In this document: positions 56,361-64,000 of the stretch, in pieces
Layout of the letters: each line of letters starts with the position of its first letter
Position numbering within the stretch: the first letter of the stretch is position 1
NCBI GenBank assembly: GCA_947500845.1
Contig: CANMTP010000002.1
Location: 1-64,000 of the forward strand
Direction of reading: 5' to 3'
DNA length: 64,000 bases
From: an uncultured Aquimarina sp.
Lineage (GTDB): Bacteria; Bacteroidota; Bacteroidia; Flavobacteriales; Flavobacteriaceae
Made by a program: the position numbers and the translations under genes
Notes under the pieces: model-generated
What the model saw: the letters and a program-made list of their open reading frames with translations, nothing else
Databases searched by the model: none
Told to the model about the DNA's origin: nothing

Positions 56361-57824
56361 TTATTTGTTTAGTTTCTCTAATTCTTCTTTCACTATTTTA
56401 AAATCATCAAAATCAATTCGTTCACCATTAATTTCTTGATAGGTTTCATGGCCTTTACCTGCAATGAGAATGATATCATCTTTCTCGGCTAATTGACAAG
56501 CTGTTTTTATTGCTTGTTTTCTATCGGTTATTGACAATGTCTTTTTATAATCCTGTGGCTCTACTCCTTTCTCAATATCTTCAATAATCTGATCAGGATT
56601 TTCTGTTCTAGGATTATCACTGGTAAAAATGGCTTTATTGCTCAATTTTGCTGCAATATTACCCATGACCGGGCGTTTCATTTTATCCCTATCTCCACCA
56701 CATCCAACCACTGTAATTAATGTCTCGTTATTAGTACGTATATCATTTATAGTTTCTAGGACATTTTTTAAGGCATCGGGGGTATGCGCATAATCTACAA
56801 TGGCTGTTATTTTTTCTTCTGAAATTAAATATTGAAATCTACCGCTTACACTTTGCAAATCACTTAAAAGCCGAAGTGTCTCTAATGTTTCTAAACCAAG
56901 TAGTTCTGCAGTCGCAAAAATTGCTAATACGTTGTAGGCATTAAAACTCCCAATAAGTTTTGTCCAAACCTCATGTTCATTTAATTTGAGTAACAATCCT
57001 TCTAAATTATTCTCCAAAATCTGCCCTCGATAATCTGCGTATGACTTTAGAGCATAGGTATATTGTTTTGCCTTGGTATTCTGAAGCATAAAAGCTCCGT
57101 TTTTATCATCTTTATTTGTCAAAGCGAACGCATTCGATGATAATCCATCAAAAAAGGCTTTTTTTACATCTCTATACTCTTTGAAGGTATTGTGATAATC
57201 AAGATGATCATGAGATAGATTTGTAAAAATACCTCCTGCAAAGACAAGTCCTTCTGTACGTTTTTGATGAATCCCGTGCGAACTAACCTCCATAAAACAA
57301 TATTCTACTCCCTCTTCATTCATTTCTTTGAGATAGTAATTAATCGTTAAAGAATCAGGTGTTGTATGCGTAGCCTGGTAGTTCTTGGTATCTACCAGAA
57401 TTTTAACCGTCGAGAGCAAACCTACCTTAAAGCCTGCCTTCTTAAAAAGTTGGTATAACAATGAAGCTATGGTGGTTTTGCCATTTGTACCGGTTACGCC
57501 TACCAGCTTTAAGTTTTCTGAAGGAGCATTATAATAATTAGATGCCATAATGGCTAATGCTGACTTAGTATCCTGAACAACTACATAAGTAATCCCATTT
57601 ACCTGGATATCAGTAATTTCTTCACAAATGATAGCTTTAGCACCTAGATCAATTGCTTTTGCTATAAAATCATGTCCATCTGAAACATTACCGCGAATCG
57701 CCACAAAAACATCATCCTGAGAGATTTTTCGAGAATCAAATTCAATCTTGTCAATACTGGTAGTTGTATTACCTACTACAGCATTGATAGAAACCTTGTA
57801 TAATATATCTTTTAACTGTGTCAC
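56361..57824 (-). CDS. murE: UDP-N-acetylmuramoyl-tripeptide synthetase MurE (meso-diaminopimelate type)
   Basis: MurE adds the third residue of the peptidoglycan stem peptide. The 487-residue ligase has the ATP loop GTNGKTT (112-118), SHDHLDYH (about 207-214) and DNPRTENP (about 403-410). DNPR is the specificity motif of enzymes adding meso-diaminopimelate instead of lysine. Its ATG overlaps the stop of ftsI by four bases, so the two are coupled. Confidence 0.97.
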   Translation of the reverse strand: MTQLKDILYKVSINAVVGNTTTSIDKIEFDSRKISQDDVFVAIRGNVSDGHDFIAKAIDLGAKAIICEEITDIQVNGITYVVVQDTKSALAIMASNYYNAPSENLKLVGVTGTNGKTTIASLLYQLFKKAGFKVGLLSTVKILVDTKNYQATHTTPDSLTINYYLKEMNEEGVEYCFMEVSSHGIHQKRTEGLVFAGGIFTNLSHDHLDYHNTFKEYRDVKKAFFDGLSSNAFALTNKDDKNGAFMLQNTKAKQYTYALKSYADYRGQILENNLEGLLLKLNEHEVWTKLIGSFNAYNVLAIFATAELLGLETLETLRLLSDLQSVSGRFQYLISEEKITAIVDYAHTPDALKNVLETINDIRTNNETLITVVGCGGDRDKMKRPVMGNIAAKLSNKAIFTSDNPRTENPDQIIEDIEKGVEPQDYKKTLSITDRKQAIKTACQLAEKDDIILIAGKGHETYQEINGERIDFDDFKIVKEELEKLNK

Positions 57825-59815
57825 GATAATTCTAGTCTAACAATTTCATTTTCTTTGACTTTGGCACCAGGCTCTATAGATTGCTTATCAACCTTACCTG
57901 CCCCTTTCAACTCTACTTTAAGCCCCATATTTTCTAAAAGAGAAATTACATCCATTGCGGGCATTCCTTTTACATTGGGCATAATAGTTTTATACTTCTG
58001 AGCTTTATGAAAATATTTTTTATAGCTATTCACTACAGAATTGCTTTCAACCACTGCATAAGACACCTCATCGATAACCGGTATATCATTATATATTTTT
58101 GTAGCAATAGTTTTAAATACAGGTGCTGCTACCTCGCTACCATAATAGCCTTTTTCTTTATTGGGCTTATGAATTACTACAATACATGAATAAATGGGTT
58201 TATCCGCAGGAAAATATCCTGCAAAAGATGATATATACTCCCGCTCTTTATCTTTCCCGTAATTGCCCCAACAGGTTCCTGTTTTTCCTGCGATAAGAAA
58301 ATTATCACTTTGAATATTATCAGCCGTTCCTCTTCTTACCACATTCTTCATCATCTCTTGTACAATTTTGGCTGTCTTCTTAGAACAAATCGTAGGGTTA
58401 ATAATTTCTTTATCGAATCTTTCTCTAGTTTTATCCCAGGTCTTTACTTCTTTAATAAATCTAGGCTTTACCATTTCGCCGTCATTAGCAATTGCGTTAT
58501 AAAAAGCCAATGTTTGTAGAGGGGTAAGAGCAACGCCATAACCGTGAGCCATCCACGGTAAAGTAGTCCCATACCAATCTTTATCTCCGGGATATGGAAT
58601 TTTAGGAATTCCTTCTCCTTTGATGGATAAACCAAGAGTCTCTCCTAGACCCATGTTGATCAGACGATCGACGAACTTTCTAGGATTATCTTTATAATTA
58701 TTATTAATCATTTTTGCAAAAGCAGTATTTGAAGAAAGTTCAAAAGCCTTTGCAGCAGATATTTTTCCGTACCCGCCCCATTTAGAATCTCTTACGATTC
58801 TATCATAAAATTTTACTCTTCCGTTTTCAGTATCAACTACATAACTTGAATCAATCACCCTATCTTCCAATGCGGCCACCATGGTCATTAATTTGAACGT
58901 AGATCCAGGTTCATGAGATTCACCAACTGCATAGTTCAGTTTTTCATAATATTTACCGGCTTTGGTTCGACCAAGATTAGAGATTGCCTTTATCTCTCCT
59001 GTTTTGGTTTCCATGACCACCACAGTGCCGTGTTCTGCTTCAAATCTTTCTAATTGACCCAGTAATGCATGATGTGCAATATCCTGTATATTCACATCAA
59101 TTGTAGAAACAACATCATAACCATCTTGCGGTTCTACTTCATTAGCATCTCCGATTGGTTTCCATTGATTTTTGGCTATTTTTTGCTTTTTACGTTTTCC
59201 TTCTTTTCCTCTTAAGAAAGGTCCATAAGCTCCTTCTAATCCTACTCTGGTATAATACCCATTTTCATCCCTTCTTTCGTACCCCACAGTACGTTCTGCA
59301 ATTTTACCTATTGGATGTTCTCTTACCGTACTTTGTTCTACTATCAAACCACCTCGATTAGAACCAAACTCAAACAATGGAAATTCTTTAACTCTCATGT
59401 ACTGAGAATAACCAAGATTTCTACGAATCAGCAAGTACCTATTCTTATTTGCTCTTGCCGTTCTTATCATCTTATCGTAATATGTAACCGGCTTTCCAAA
59501 TTCTTTAGAAAGTGCTACGCATAGTGGTTTTACATATTTTCTAAAATCCTTATCAGTTACTGTAAGGGCGTCAAACCTAATATTATACTTTGGAACTGAT
59601 GTTGCTAACAGATTCCCTTTACTGTCATAAAGGTTTCCTCGATTTGCAGGAATATCAAAGGTCTTAAAAACTCTTTCCTGAGCCTTTTGCCGATACATGT
59701 CACCTTCTACAAATTGTATATTCACCAACTTTATTAATACCGCAACGGCAAAAATGAACATACATGCTGCTATAAAATACAACCGGTTTAATATGTTTCT
59801 TTCTTTTATTGCCAA
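57821..59815 (-). CDS. ftsI: penicillin-binding protein FtsI (PBP3-like transpeptidase) with C-terminal PASTA domain
   Basis: FtsI cross-links septal peptidoglycan. The 664-residue protein has a cytoplasmic tip and membrane helix (about 12-32), a dimerisation domain and a transpeptidase domain. The active-site motifs are STFK (305-308, catalytic Ser305), SSN (361-363) and KTGT (511-514). A single PASTA domain (about 605-664, MPNVKGMPAMDVISLL) closes the protein, as in many Bacteroidota FtsI. It lies 5 bp after ftsL. Confidence 0.96.
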   Translation of the reverse strand: MAIKERNILNRLYFIAACMFIFAVAVLIKLVNIQFVEGDMYRQKAQERVFKTFDIPANRGNLYDSKGNLLATSVPKYNIRFDALTVTDKDFRKYVKPLCVALSKEFGKPVTYYDKMIRTARANKNRYLLIRRNLGYSQYMRVKEFPLFEFGSNRGGLIVEQSTVREHPIGKIAERTVGYERRDENGYYTRVGLEGAYGPFLRGKEGKRKKQKIAKNQWKPIGDANEVEPQDGYDVVSTIDVNIQDIAHHALLGQLERFEAEHGTVVVMETKTGEIKAISNLGRTKAGKYYEKLNYAVGESHEPGSTFKLMTMVAALEDRVIDSSYVVDTENGRVKFYDRIVRDSKWGGYGKISAAKAFELSSNTAFAKMINNNYKDNPRKFVDRLINMGLGETLGLSIKGEGIPKIPYPGDKDWYGTTLPWMAHGYGVALTPLQTLAFYNAIANDGEMVKPRFIKEVKTWDKTRERFDKEIINPTICSKKTAKIVQEMMKNVVRRGTADNIQSDNFLIAGKTGTCWGNYGKDKEREYISSFAGYFPADKPIYSCIVVIHKPNKEKGYYGSEVAAPVFKTIATKIYNDIPVIDEVSYAVVESNSVVNSYKKYFHKAQKYKTIMPNVKGMPAMDVISLLENMGLKVELKGAGKVDKQSIEPGAKVKENEIVRLELS

Positions 59816-59820
59816 ACTCC

Positions 59821-60132
59821 TCAGTTTTTTACTATTATCTTTTGTGGTGGGGTTGTGGGACGTTTTAATCCTTCACGAGTCATCTTTTTTATAATAGAAG
59901 ACTCCATTTTAAGCCTCATCAATTCTGTTTTTCCATCTACAAATTGTGTTCTTAATTCTCTTACTTCATCATTTAATCTGGCAATCTCATGCACCTTACT
60001 TTCAGCATTATGAGAGCTTGCAATCATGATGATTGCCAAAAAAGAAAGAAACAACAACATCCTCCAGTTTTTCATCGAATCATCAGCGATAAGAAACTTT
60101 CCTTTTAATATGTCATAGACTGTTTGCTTCAT
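59821..60132 (-). CDS. ftsL: FtsL-like division protein
   Basis: FtsL is a small bitopic protein activating FtsW/FtsI. The 103-residue product has a cytoplasmic part (about 1-23), one membrane helix (about 24-40) and a periplasmic coiled coil (about 45-90, heptad-like LNDEVRELRTQFVDGKTELM). Family sequence similarity is weak; size, topology and position between rsmH and ftsI give the call. Confidence 0.9.
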   Translation of the reverse strand: MKQTVYDILKGKFLIADDSMKNWRMLLFLSFLAIIMIASSHNAESKVHEIARLNDEVRELRTQFVDGKTELMRLKMESSIIKKMTREGLKRPTTPPQKIIVKN

Positions 60133-60216
60133 CTTTTATCTTAACATTTTCAAGCTCCAAATTGAAATTTGCTACTATTCATATTGATTGATATCATCTT
60201 GAATATCATTACTCAA

Positions 60217-61122
60217 TTATATTCTTTCAGCTATTCTAAGCTTAGCGCTACGCGCTCTATTATTCTCTTTAATCTCCTTCTGAGTTGGAACTATTAAACC
60301 TCCAACTTTCCTGAACGGTACTGACACATTACCATATAAATCTTTCTCTGGCTCACCCTCAAACATCCCACTTCGTATAAATCTTTTGACCAGCCTGTCT
60401 TCTAAAGAATGGTATGAGATCAAACTTATCCTTCCTCCTTTTTCCAGCAACTCTGACGTTTGCATCAGGAACTCCTTCAAAACATCGATCTCTTGATTTA
60501 CCTCAATCCGTATTGCCTGATATATTTGAGCTAATATTTTGTGCTCTTTATGTTTGGGCAAAAAAGGACTTAACACCTCTTTTAGCCCTACACTTGTTTT
60601 TATGGGTTTTTCTTTTCTTACCTCCACTATAGCTCGTGCCAGTTTCGGAGCATTTCGCAATTCACCGTATTCTAAAAACACTGTTCGAAGATCTGCTTCT
60701 TCATATTCGTTAATTACCTCATAGGCCGAAAGCGCACCTTTTTGATCCATCCTCATGTCTAAATTTGCTTCAAACCGTGTAGAAAATCCTCTTTCCGCTA
60801 CATCAAACTGATGAGACGAAACCCCGAAATCTCCAAGAATTCCATCTACTTTTCTTACTCCGTGAAATCTAAGAAAGCGCTTGATGAATCTGAAATTTTC
60901 ATTGATCAACGTAAACCTATTATCATCTATCACATTATCCAAAGCATCCTGATCTTGGTCAAAAGCGAACAGCTTACCTTCTGGACCCAATCTTTTCAAA
61001 ATCTCTCTTGAATGCCCACCTCCACCAAAAGTAACATCGACATACACCCCATCTGGCTTAATAGCAAGACCATCTACGGTTTCCTTCAGCAAAACTGGAT
61101 TATGATATTCGGTTTGTTCCAT
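60217..61122 (-). CDS. rsmH: 16S rRNA (cytosine-1402-N4)-methyltransferase RsmH
   Basis: RsmH methylates N4 of C1402 in the decoding centre of 16S rRNA. The 301-residue protein has HNPVLLKE (7-14), the SAM-binding DVTFGGGGHS (29-38), the GDFGVSSHQFD segment (about 96-106), RMDQKGALSAYEV and the C-terminal SYHSLEDRLVK motif (about 236-246). It is in its usual place as second gene of the dcw cluster (mraW). Confidence 0.97.
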   Translation of the reverse strand: MEQTEYHNPVLLKETVDGLAIKPDGVYVDVTFGGGGHSREILKRLGPEGKLFAFDQDQDALDNVIDDNRFTLINENFRFIKRFLRFHGVRKVDGILGDFGVSSHQFDVAERGFSTRFEANLDMRMDQKGALSAYEVINEYEEADLRTVFLEYGELRNAPKLARAIVEVRKEKPIKTSVGLKEVLSPFLPKHKEHKILAQIYQAIRIEVNQEIDVLKEFLMQTSELLEKGGRISLISYHSLEDRLVKRFIRSGMFEGEPEKDLYGNVSVPFRKVGGLIVPTQKEIKENNRARSAKLRIAERI

Positions 61123-61188
61123 TTATTACTTTCTAATCTTACTCAAACTGCTTTAAAACAATAAGAATGATTCACTATTGCTTTTTCT

Positions 61189-61656
61189 CTACCCTTGATT
61201 AACATCTTCATCAAACCCCATAACCTCTTCTGCGAGATCTGCAAAATCTACGGTAACATCATCAATCGCCTTTTCGTATTGATTTTTGTCCCAAATCTCA
61301 ACAATATTAACAGCAGAGGATAATACTAGTTCTTTGGTAATACCTGCGAAGCTGATCAAATCTTTAGGTATTAAAAGACGGCCAGCACTGTCTATTTCTA
61401 CAACTTTTACTCCCGCAGTAAATCTTCTAATAAAATCATTGTTCTTTTTCTTAAAGCGGTTAAGTTTGTTGATTTTTTGCATCAAAAGATTCCATTCTTC
61501 CATGGGATACAGCTCCAAACATGTCTGGAATACTGATCTTTTTAATACAAAACCATCTTGTAGCACAGGTGAAAGTTGCTTTTTAAAAGCCACAGGCATC
61601 ATGAGACGCCCCTTTGCGTCTGCCTTACATTCATATGTCCCGATTAGATTTACCAC
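61189..61656 (-). CDS. mraZ: transcriptional regulator MraZ
   Basis: MraZ is the dcw-cluster repressor with two SpoVT/AbrB half-domains. The 155-residue protein carries the repeated DxxGR motif: KADAKGRLMMP (about 12-22) and EIDSAGRLLIP (about 90-100). The start is GTG at 61656; a TAG lies four codons upstream in the same frame and no ATG is available before the first half-domain. MraZ binds direct repeats upstream of its own gene; repeats of that kind occur here. Confidence 0.95.
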   Translation of the reverse strand: MVNLIGTYECKADAKGRLMMPVAFKKQLSPVLQDGFVLKRSVFQTCLELYPMEEWNLLMQKINKLNRFKKKNNDFIRRFTAGVKVVEIDSAGRLLIPKDLISFAGITKELVLSSAVNIVEIWDKNQYEKAIDDVTVDFADLAEEVMGFDEDVNQG

Positions 61657-61682
61657 TTCGTTTCCCTAAACGTTTAATTAGC

Positions 61683-61728
61683 CAAATATATTGAAAAATT
61701 TACCACAATTTACCACAATTTACCACAT
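61683..61728 (-). promoter_or_regulatory. mraZ promoter and three 10-bp tandem repeats (putative MraZ operators)
   Basis: On the minus strand TGTGGTAAAT occurs three times with exact 10-bp spacing (61699-61728), and TATATTTG (61690-61683) follows as -7 element, so the repeats cover the -33 area. A fourth related unit, GTGGTAAATC, overlaps the mraZ GTG start exactly 50 bp from the array, in the same helical phase. MraZ of E. coli binds TGGG-N repeats with 10-bp period; the TGGTA form here is an inferred variant. Confidence 0.7.
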
Positions 61729-61925
61729 TGTTAATAAGTTGTAACTCAAAAAACACACCTCGAATACTTAAAAGCTTTAAAAAATTGTTTATCAGCGCGC
61801 TAACCTAAAGCTTGTAAAACCCATGGTTCGACCACTTTGAGTATCAAATAATCTGTAGGAAAAAGAATTATAGAAAATCATTCTGTAGTATTGATAAAAA
61901 ATCTTAAAACTTATTATGAAAATGC

Positions 61926-61933
61926 TATATTTG
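61926..61933 (+). promoter_or_regulatory. Bacteroidota -7 element (TATATTTG) for the alpha/beta hydrolase gene
   Basis: TATATTTG lies 25 bases before the ATG. The nearest suitable TTG is too far upstream. The 302-bp divergent gap 61657-61958 holds nothing else except the mraZ control region. Confidence 0.45.
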
Positions 61934-61958
61934 CTTTTAATTCTTGTAAGAAGTATTA

Positions 61959-62729
61959 ATGGAGCACGAATTAAAAAAAGACGGAAAATTTAGTTATCTA
62001 GATATAGGAGACGGTACACCAATCATCATTTTACACGGATTGATGGGTGGCTTGAGCAACTTTGAAGGTGTAAGTTCTTATTTCCCAGAACATGGATACA
62101 AAGTATTGATTCCTGAACTTCCTGTCTACACTTTACCATTAATAAAAACTAAGGTTAGTACCTATGCCAAATACCTTAAAGACTTTATTGATCACTTAGG
62201 ATATGGAAACAAAGAAGTAATTCTTCTGGGAAATTCACTGGGAGGACATATTGCTCTTTTAAGTACCAAATTGTATCCTGACAAAATAAAAGGACTTGTA
62301 ATAACTGGTAGTTCTGGACTTTATGAAAGTGCTATGGGTGAAAGTTATCCCAAACGTGGTGACTATGATTATATCAAAGCCAAGGCAGAGAATGTATTTT
62401 ATGACCCGGCAATAGCCACCAAAGAAATTGTGGATGAAGTATATGCCACGGTTAATGATCGCAATAAATTAATAAGAACTTTGGCCATTGCGAAAAGCGC
62501 AATACGTCATAATATGGCAAAAGATCTCCCAAAAATGCATACTCCAACATGTATTATATGGGGTAAAAATGACAATGTTACGCCGCCAGAAGTAGCAGAT
62601 GATTTTGACCGTTTATTACCAGATTCTGATTTGTATTGGATCGATAAATGTGGCCATGCTGCTATGATGGAACATCCTGAAGAGTTCAATAATTTACTTC
62701 ATAACTGGCTACAAGAACGTAATTTCTAA
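61959..62729 (+). CDS. alpha/beta-fold hydrolase
   Basis: The 256-residue cytoplasmic hydrolase has the oxyanion-hole HGLMGG (26-31), the nucleophile elbow GNSLGGH (S93), an Asp in WGKNDNVTPP (D205) and the catalytic His in CGHAAMMEHP (H233), a complete Ser-Asp-His triad. It resembles 2-hydroxy-6-oxo-dienoate hydrolase or non-heme peroxidase-like esterases, but the substrate is not predictable. engB starts 12 bp after it, so they probably share a transcript, as seen in related genomes. Confidence 0.9.
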   Translation: MEHELKKDGKFSYLDIGDGTPIIILHGLMGGLSNFEGVSSYFPEHGYKVLIPELPVYTLPLIKTKVSTYAKYLKDFIDHLGYGNKEVILLGNSLGGHIALLSTKLYPDKIKGLVITGSSGLYESAMGESYPKRGDYDYIKAKAENVFYDPAIATKEIVDEVYATVNDRNKLIRTLAIAKSAIRHNMAKDLPKMHTPTCIIWGKNDNVTPPEVADDFDRLLPDSDLYWIDKCGHAAMMEHPEEFNNLLHNWLQERNF

Positions 62730-62741
62730 TTATAATTTATC

Positions 62742-63350
62742 ATGAAAATTAGCAGCGCTGAGTTTGTCATGAGTAACAGCGATGTTACCAAATGTCCTAA
62801 GGATAAACTACCTGAATATGCTTTTATAGGAAGATCAAATGTTGGCAAATCTTCATTAATCAATATGCTTACTAGTCGTAAGAGTCTGGCAAAAACCTCT
62901 GGACGACCCGGAAAAACACAATTAATCAACCATTTTATCATTAATAAAACGTGGTTTCTGGTCGATTTACCGGGATATGGTTATGCCCGGGTATCGAAAT
63001 CTTCAAAAAAAGTATTTCAGAAATTTATCACTGCTTATTTTTCTAAACGCACGCAATTAGTTTCTGCATTTGTATTGGTAGATTGCCGGCACGAACCTCA
63101 AAAAATAGACCTCGAGTTTATGCAATGGCTTGGCGAAAATCAAATACCTTTTTCTATCATATTTACTAAAGCAGATAAGCTTTCTAAAAACAAGTTACCC
63201 ATCCAAATTAATAGTTACATCGAAGAAATGTTGAAATATTGGGAAGAAATGCCAAATTACTTTATTACTTCATCGTCAACGGGTTTAGGTAAAGACGACG
63301 TTCTTGCATATATTGATGATATTAATTCTCAATTAAAAAATCTTGAGTAA
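62742..63350 (+). CDS. engB: ribosome biogenesis GTP-binding protein EngB (YsxC/YihA)
   Basis: EngB is a TRAFAC GTPase acting in large-subunit assembly. The 202-residue protein has the G1 loop GRSNVGKSS (30-38), a G2/switch region GRPGKTQLIN (about 53-62), G3 DLPGYGYA (about 74-81), G4 TKADK (about 144-148) and G5 SSSTG (about 180-184). All are intact. It is on the same strand as the hydrolase gene and convergent with gldC. Confidence 0.96.
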   Translation: MKISSAEFVMSNSDVTKCPKDKLPEYAFIGRSNVGKSSLINMLTSRKSLAKTSGRPGKTQLINHFIINKTWFLVDLPGYGYARVSKSSKKVFQKFITAYFSKRTQLVSAFVLVDCRHEPQKIDLEFMQWLGENQIPFSIIFTKADKLSKNKLPIQINSYIEEMLKYWEEMPNYFITSSSTGLGKDDVLAYIDDINSQLKNLE

Positions 63351-63440
63351 TTAGCTTTTCAAACTCTTCAATTAAATCATTTAATGAATGTATATATGCT
63401 AATTTCTAGGCATCAAATAGGATTGTAGTTTTTTTTATTC

Positions 63441-63779
63441 TTACTCTTGCTTCAACTCCAATTTTTCTGCAAAGTAGTCACAAAAATCTTTCATGGTTGC
63501 AGACATTTTTTCGTCTTGTGTAGCGCGATAAAAGGTATCGCTCATAGCCACTAGCGTTTGATGAAAAAAGATCTTCATTTCGTCTACAGGCATATCCTTG
63601 GTCCATAAATCTATACGAAGACTTTCCTTATTTTTACTATCCCAAACAGATAAAAGCATTGCCTTTGTTTCTTCATTTTCAACGCCGCCGTCTTTTGCTG
63701 TCCATTTTAATTGCTCAGGAATACGGTTTTCGTCTAGTGCTATATCTATTTTAATTTCAGATTTATGTTCAATTGCCAT
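63441..63779 (-). CDS. gldC: gliding motility protein GldC
   Basis: GldC is a small cytoplasmic protein that improves gliding and is encoded next to gldB in flavobacteria. The 112-residue product (KSEIKIDIALDENRIPEQL, then the DMPVDEMKIFFHQTL and FCDYFAEKLEL segments) fits the family, with no signal peptide. Its ATG overlaps the gldB stop by one base (TAATG), so the two are translationally coupled. Its molecular function is not known. Confidence 0.93.
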   Translation of the reverse strand: MAIEHKSEIKIDIALDENRIPEQLKWTAKDGGVENEETKAMLLSVWDSKNKESLRIDLWTKDMPVDEMKIFFHQTLVAMSDTFYRATQDEKMSATMKDFCDYFAEKLELKQE

Positions 63780-64000
63780 TATCGAGCGGGTTTATATTTT
63801 GATTTATTAAAAATTGTTTCAGCATCTGCCAATAATAATTGCCGCAAAGATACATTGTTATTTTTCATATAGGAAGCTACAATTTGCCATCCTATAAATT
63901 GGCCTATTCTATCGGGTGCTTCTTTATCAATTTCTTCAAGGTAAAACTTCGAAAAAGGTGCAGGATACAAAAATCTCGGCAAAAGATCGCTATCTGTACT
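63779..64000 (-). CDS. gldB: gliding motility lipoprotein GldB, C-terminal part (runs off the window)
   Basis: Only the last 73 codons are in the window; the frame is open to base 64000 and the gene continues beyond it. The end (DRIGQFIGWQIVASYMKNN, then IFNKSKYKP) is typical of GldB, a lipoprotein of about 320 residues required for gliding in Flavobacterium johnsoniae. A TTG at 63982 is internal leucine, not a start. It is translationally coupled to gldC. Confidence 0.9.
   Translation of the reverse strand, partial: STDSDLLPRFLYPAPFSKFYLEEIDKEAPDRIGQFIGWQIVASYMKNNNVSLRQLLLADAETIFNKSKYKPAR

Noticed and set aside
1..64000. Insertion sequences, prophage or integrative element
   Set aside because: No transposase, integrase or phage structural gene was seen, and no flanking target-site duplication could be identified; the accessory region looks like resident RHS/lipoprotein genes.

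Overview
The window is chromosomal DNA of a member of the Bacteroidota, almost certainly a marine flavobacterium (family Flavobacteriaceae; Aquimarina-like by general impression, genus not proven). The reasons are the low G+C content, starts that mostly lack Shine-Dalgarno sequences, several TAnnTTTG promoter elements, gliding genes (gldB, gldC), type IX secretion features (PorT, C-terminal sorting domains), lipoproteins with a Ser/Asp-rich stretch after the lipid cysteine, a primary sigma factor without region 1.1, and the Bacteroidota order of the dcw (division and cell wall) cluster.

Layout. 88-8243: housekeeping genes (rsmG, a front-end-type fatty acid desaturase, an aspartate aminotransferase, the trkA-trkH potassium uptake pair, ubiE/menG, porT). 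8250-13783: a SpoU-type RNA methyltransferase, divergent from a TamL-type outer-membrane lipoprotein, then fbaA and accD; this AccD lacks the zinc-ribbon cysteines. 13865-21784: lipoproteins, rpsO and pnp, an ECF sigma factor overlapping a membrane-anchored protein with a barrel-like C-terminus, and rpoD with an exceptional AAGGAG ribosome site. 22020-29196: a BLUF-only blue-light protein, rpe, a membrane AraC-type regulator, a secreted FG-GAP/ASPIC protein, a YpdA-like reductase, a Bax-inhibitor-like membrane protein and an MtfA-like peptidase.

29197-44287 is the accessory part. It holds a possible decayed gene, a small T9SS-sorted protein, a 2160-residue SpvB/VCBS/RHS protein with an unrecognised C-terminal tip, and three tandem paralogous Cys-rich lipoproteins whose 5' ends are nearly identical while their 3' ends diverge. 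The RHS protein plus the lipoprotein array is the best candidate here for an undescribed system (polymorphic toxin with lipoprotein immunity, or a surface-protein diversification cassette). After it come a hypothetical protein, a leucine-rich-repeat lipoprotein whose signal peptide is put out of frame by an apparent single-base indel, and a TPR/AraC membrane regulator.

44858-61656 on the minus strand: tRNA-Arg(TCG) with an apparent A19-U56 elbow pair, a YqeY-like gene, and the dcw cluster in transcription order mraZ-rsmH-ftsL-ftsI-murE-mraY-[four-helix-bundle gene]-murD-ftsW-murG-murC-ftsQ-ftsA-ftsZ. Three 10-bp repeats upstream of mraZ look like MraZ operators. The window ends with an alpha/beta hydrolase, engB, gldC and the 3' end of gldB.
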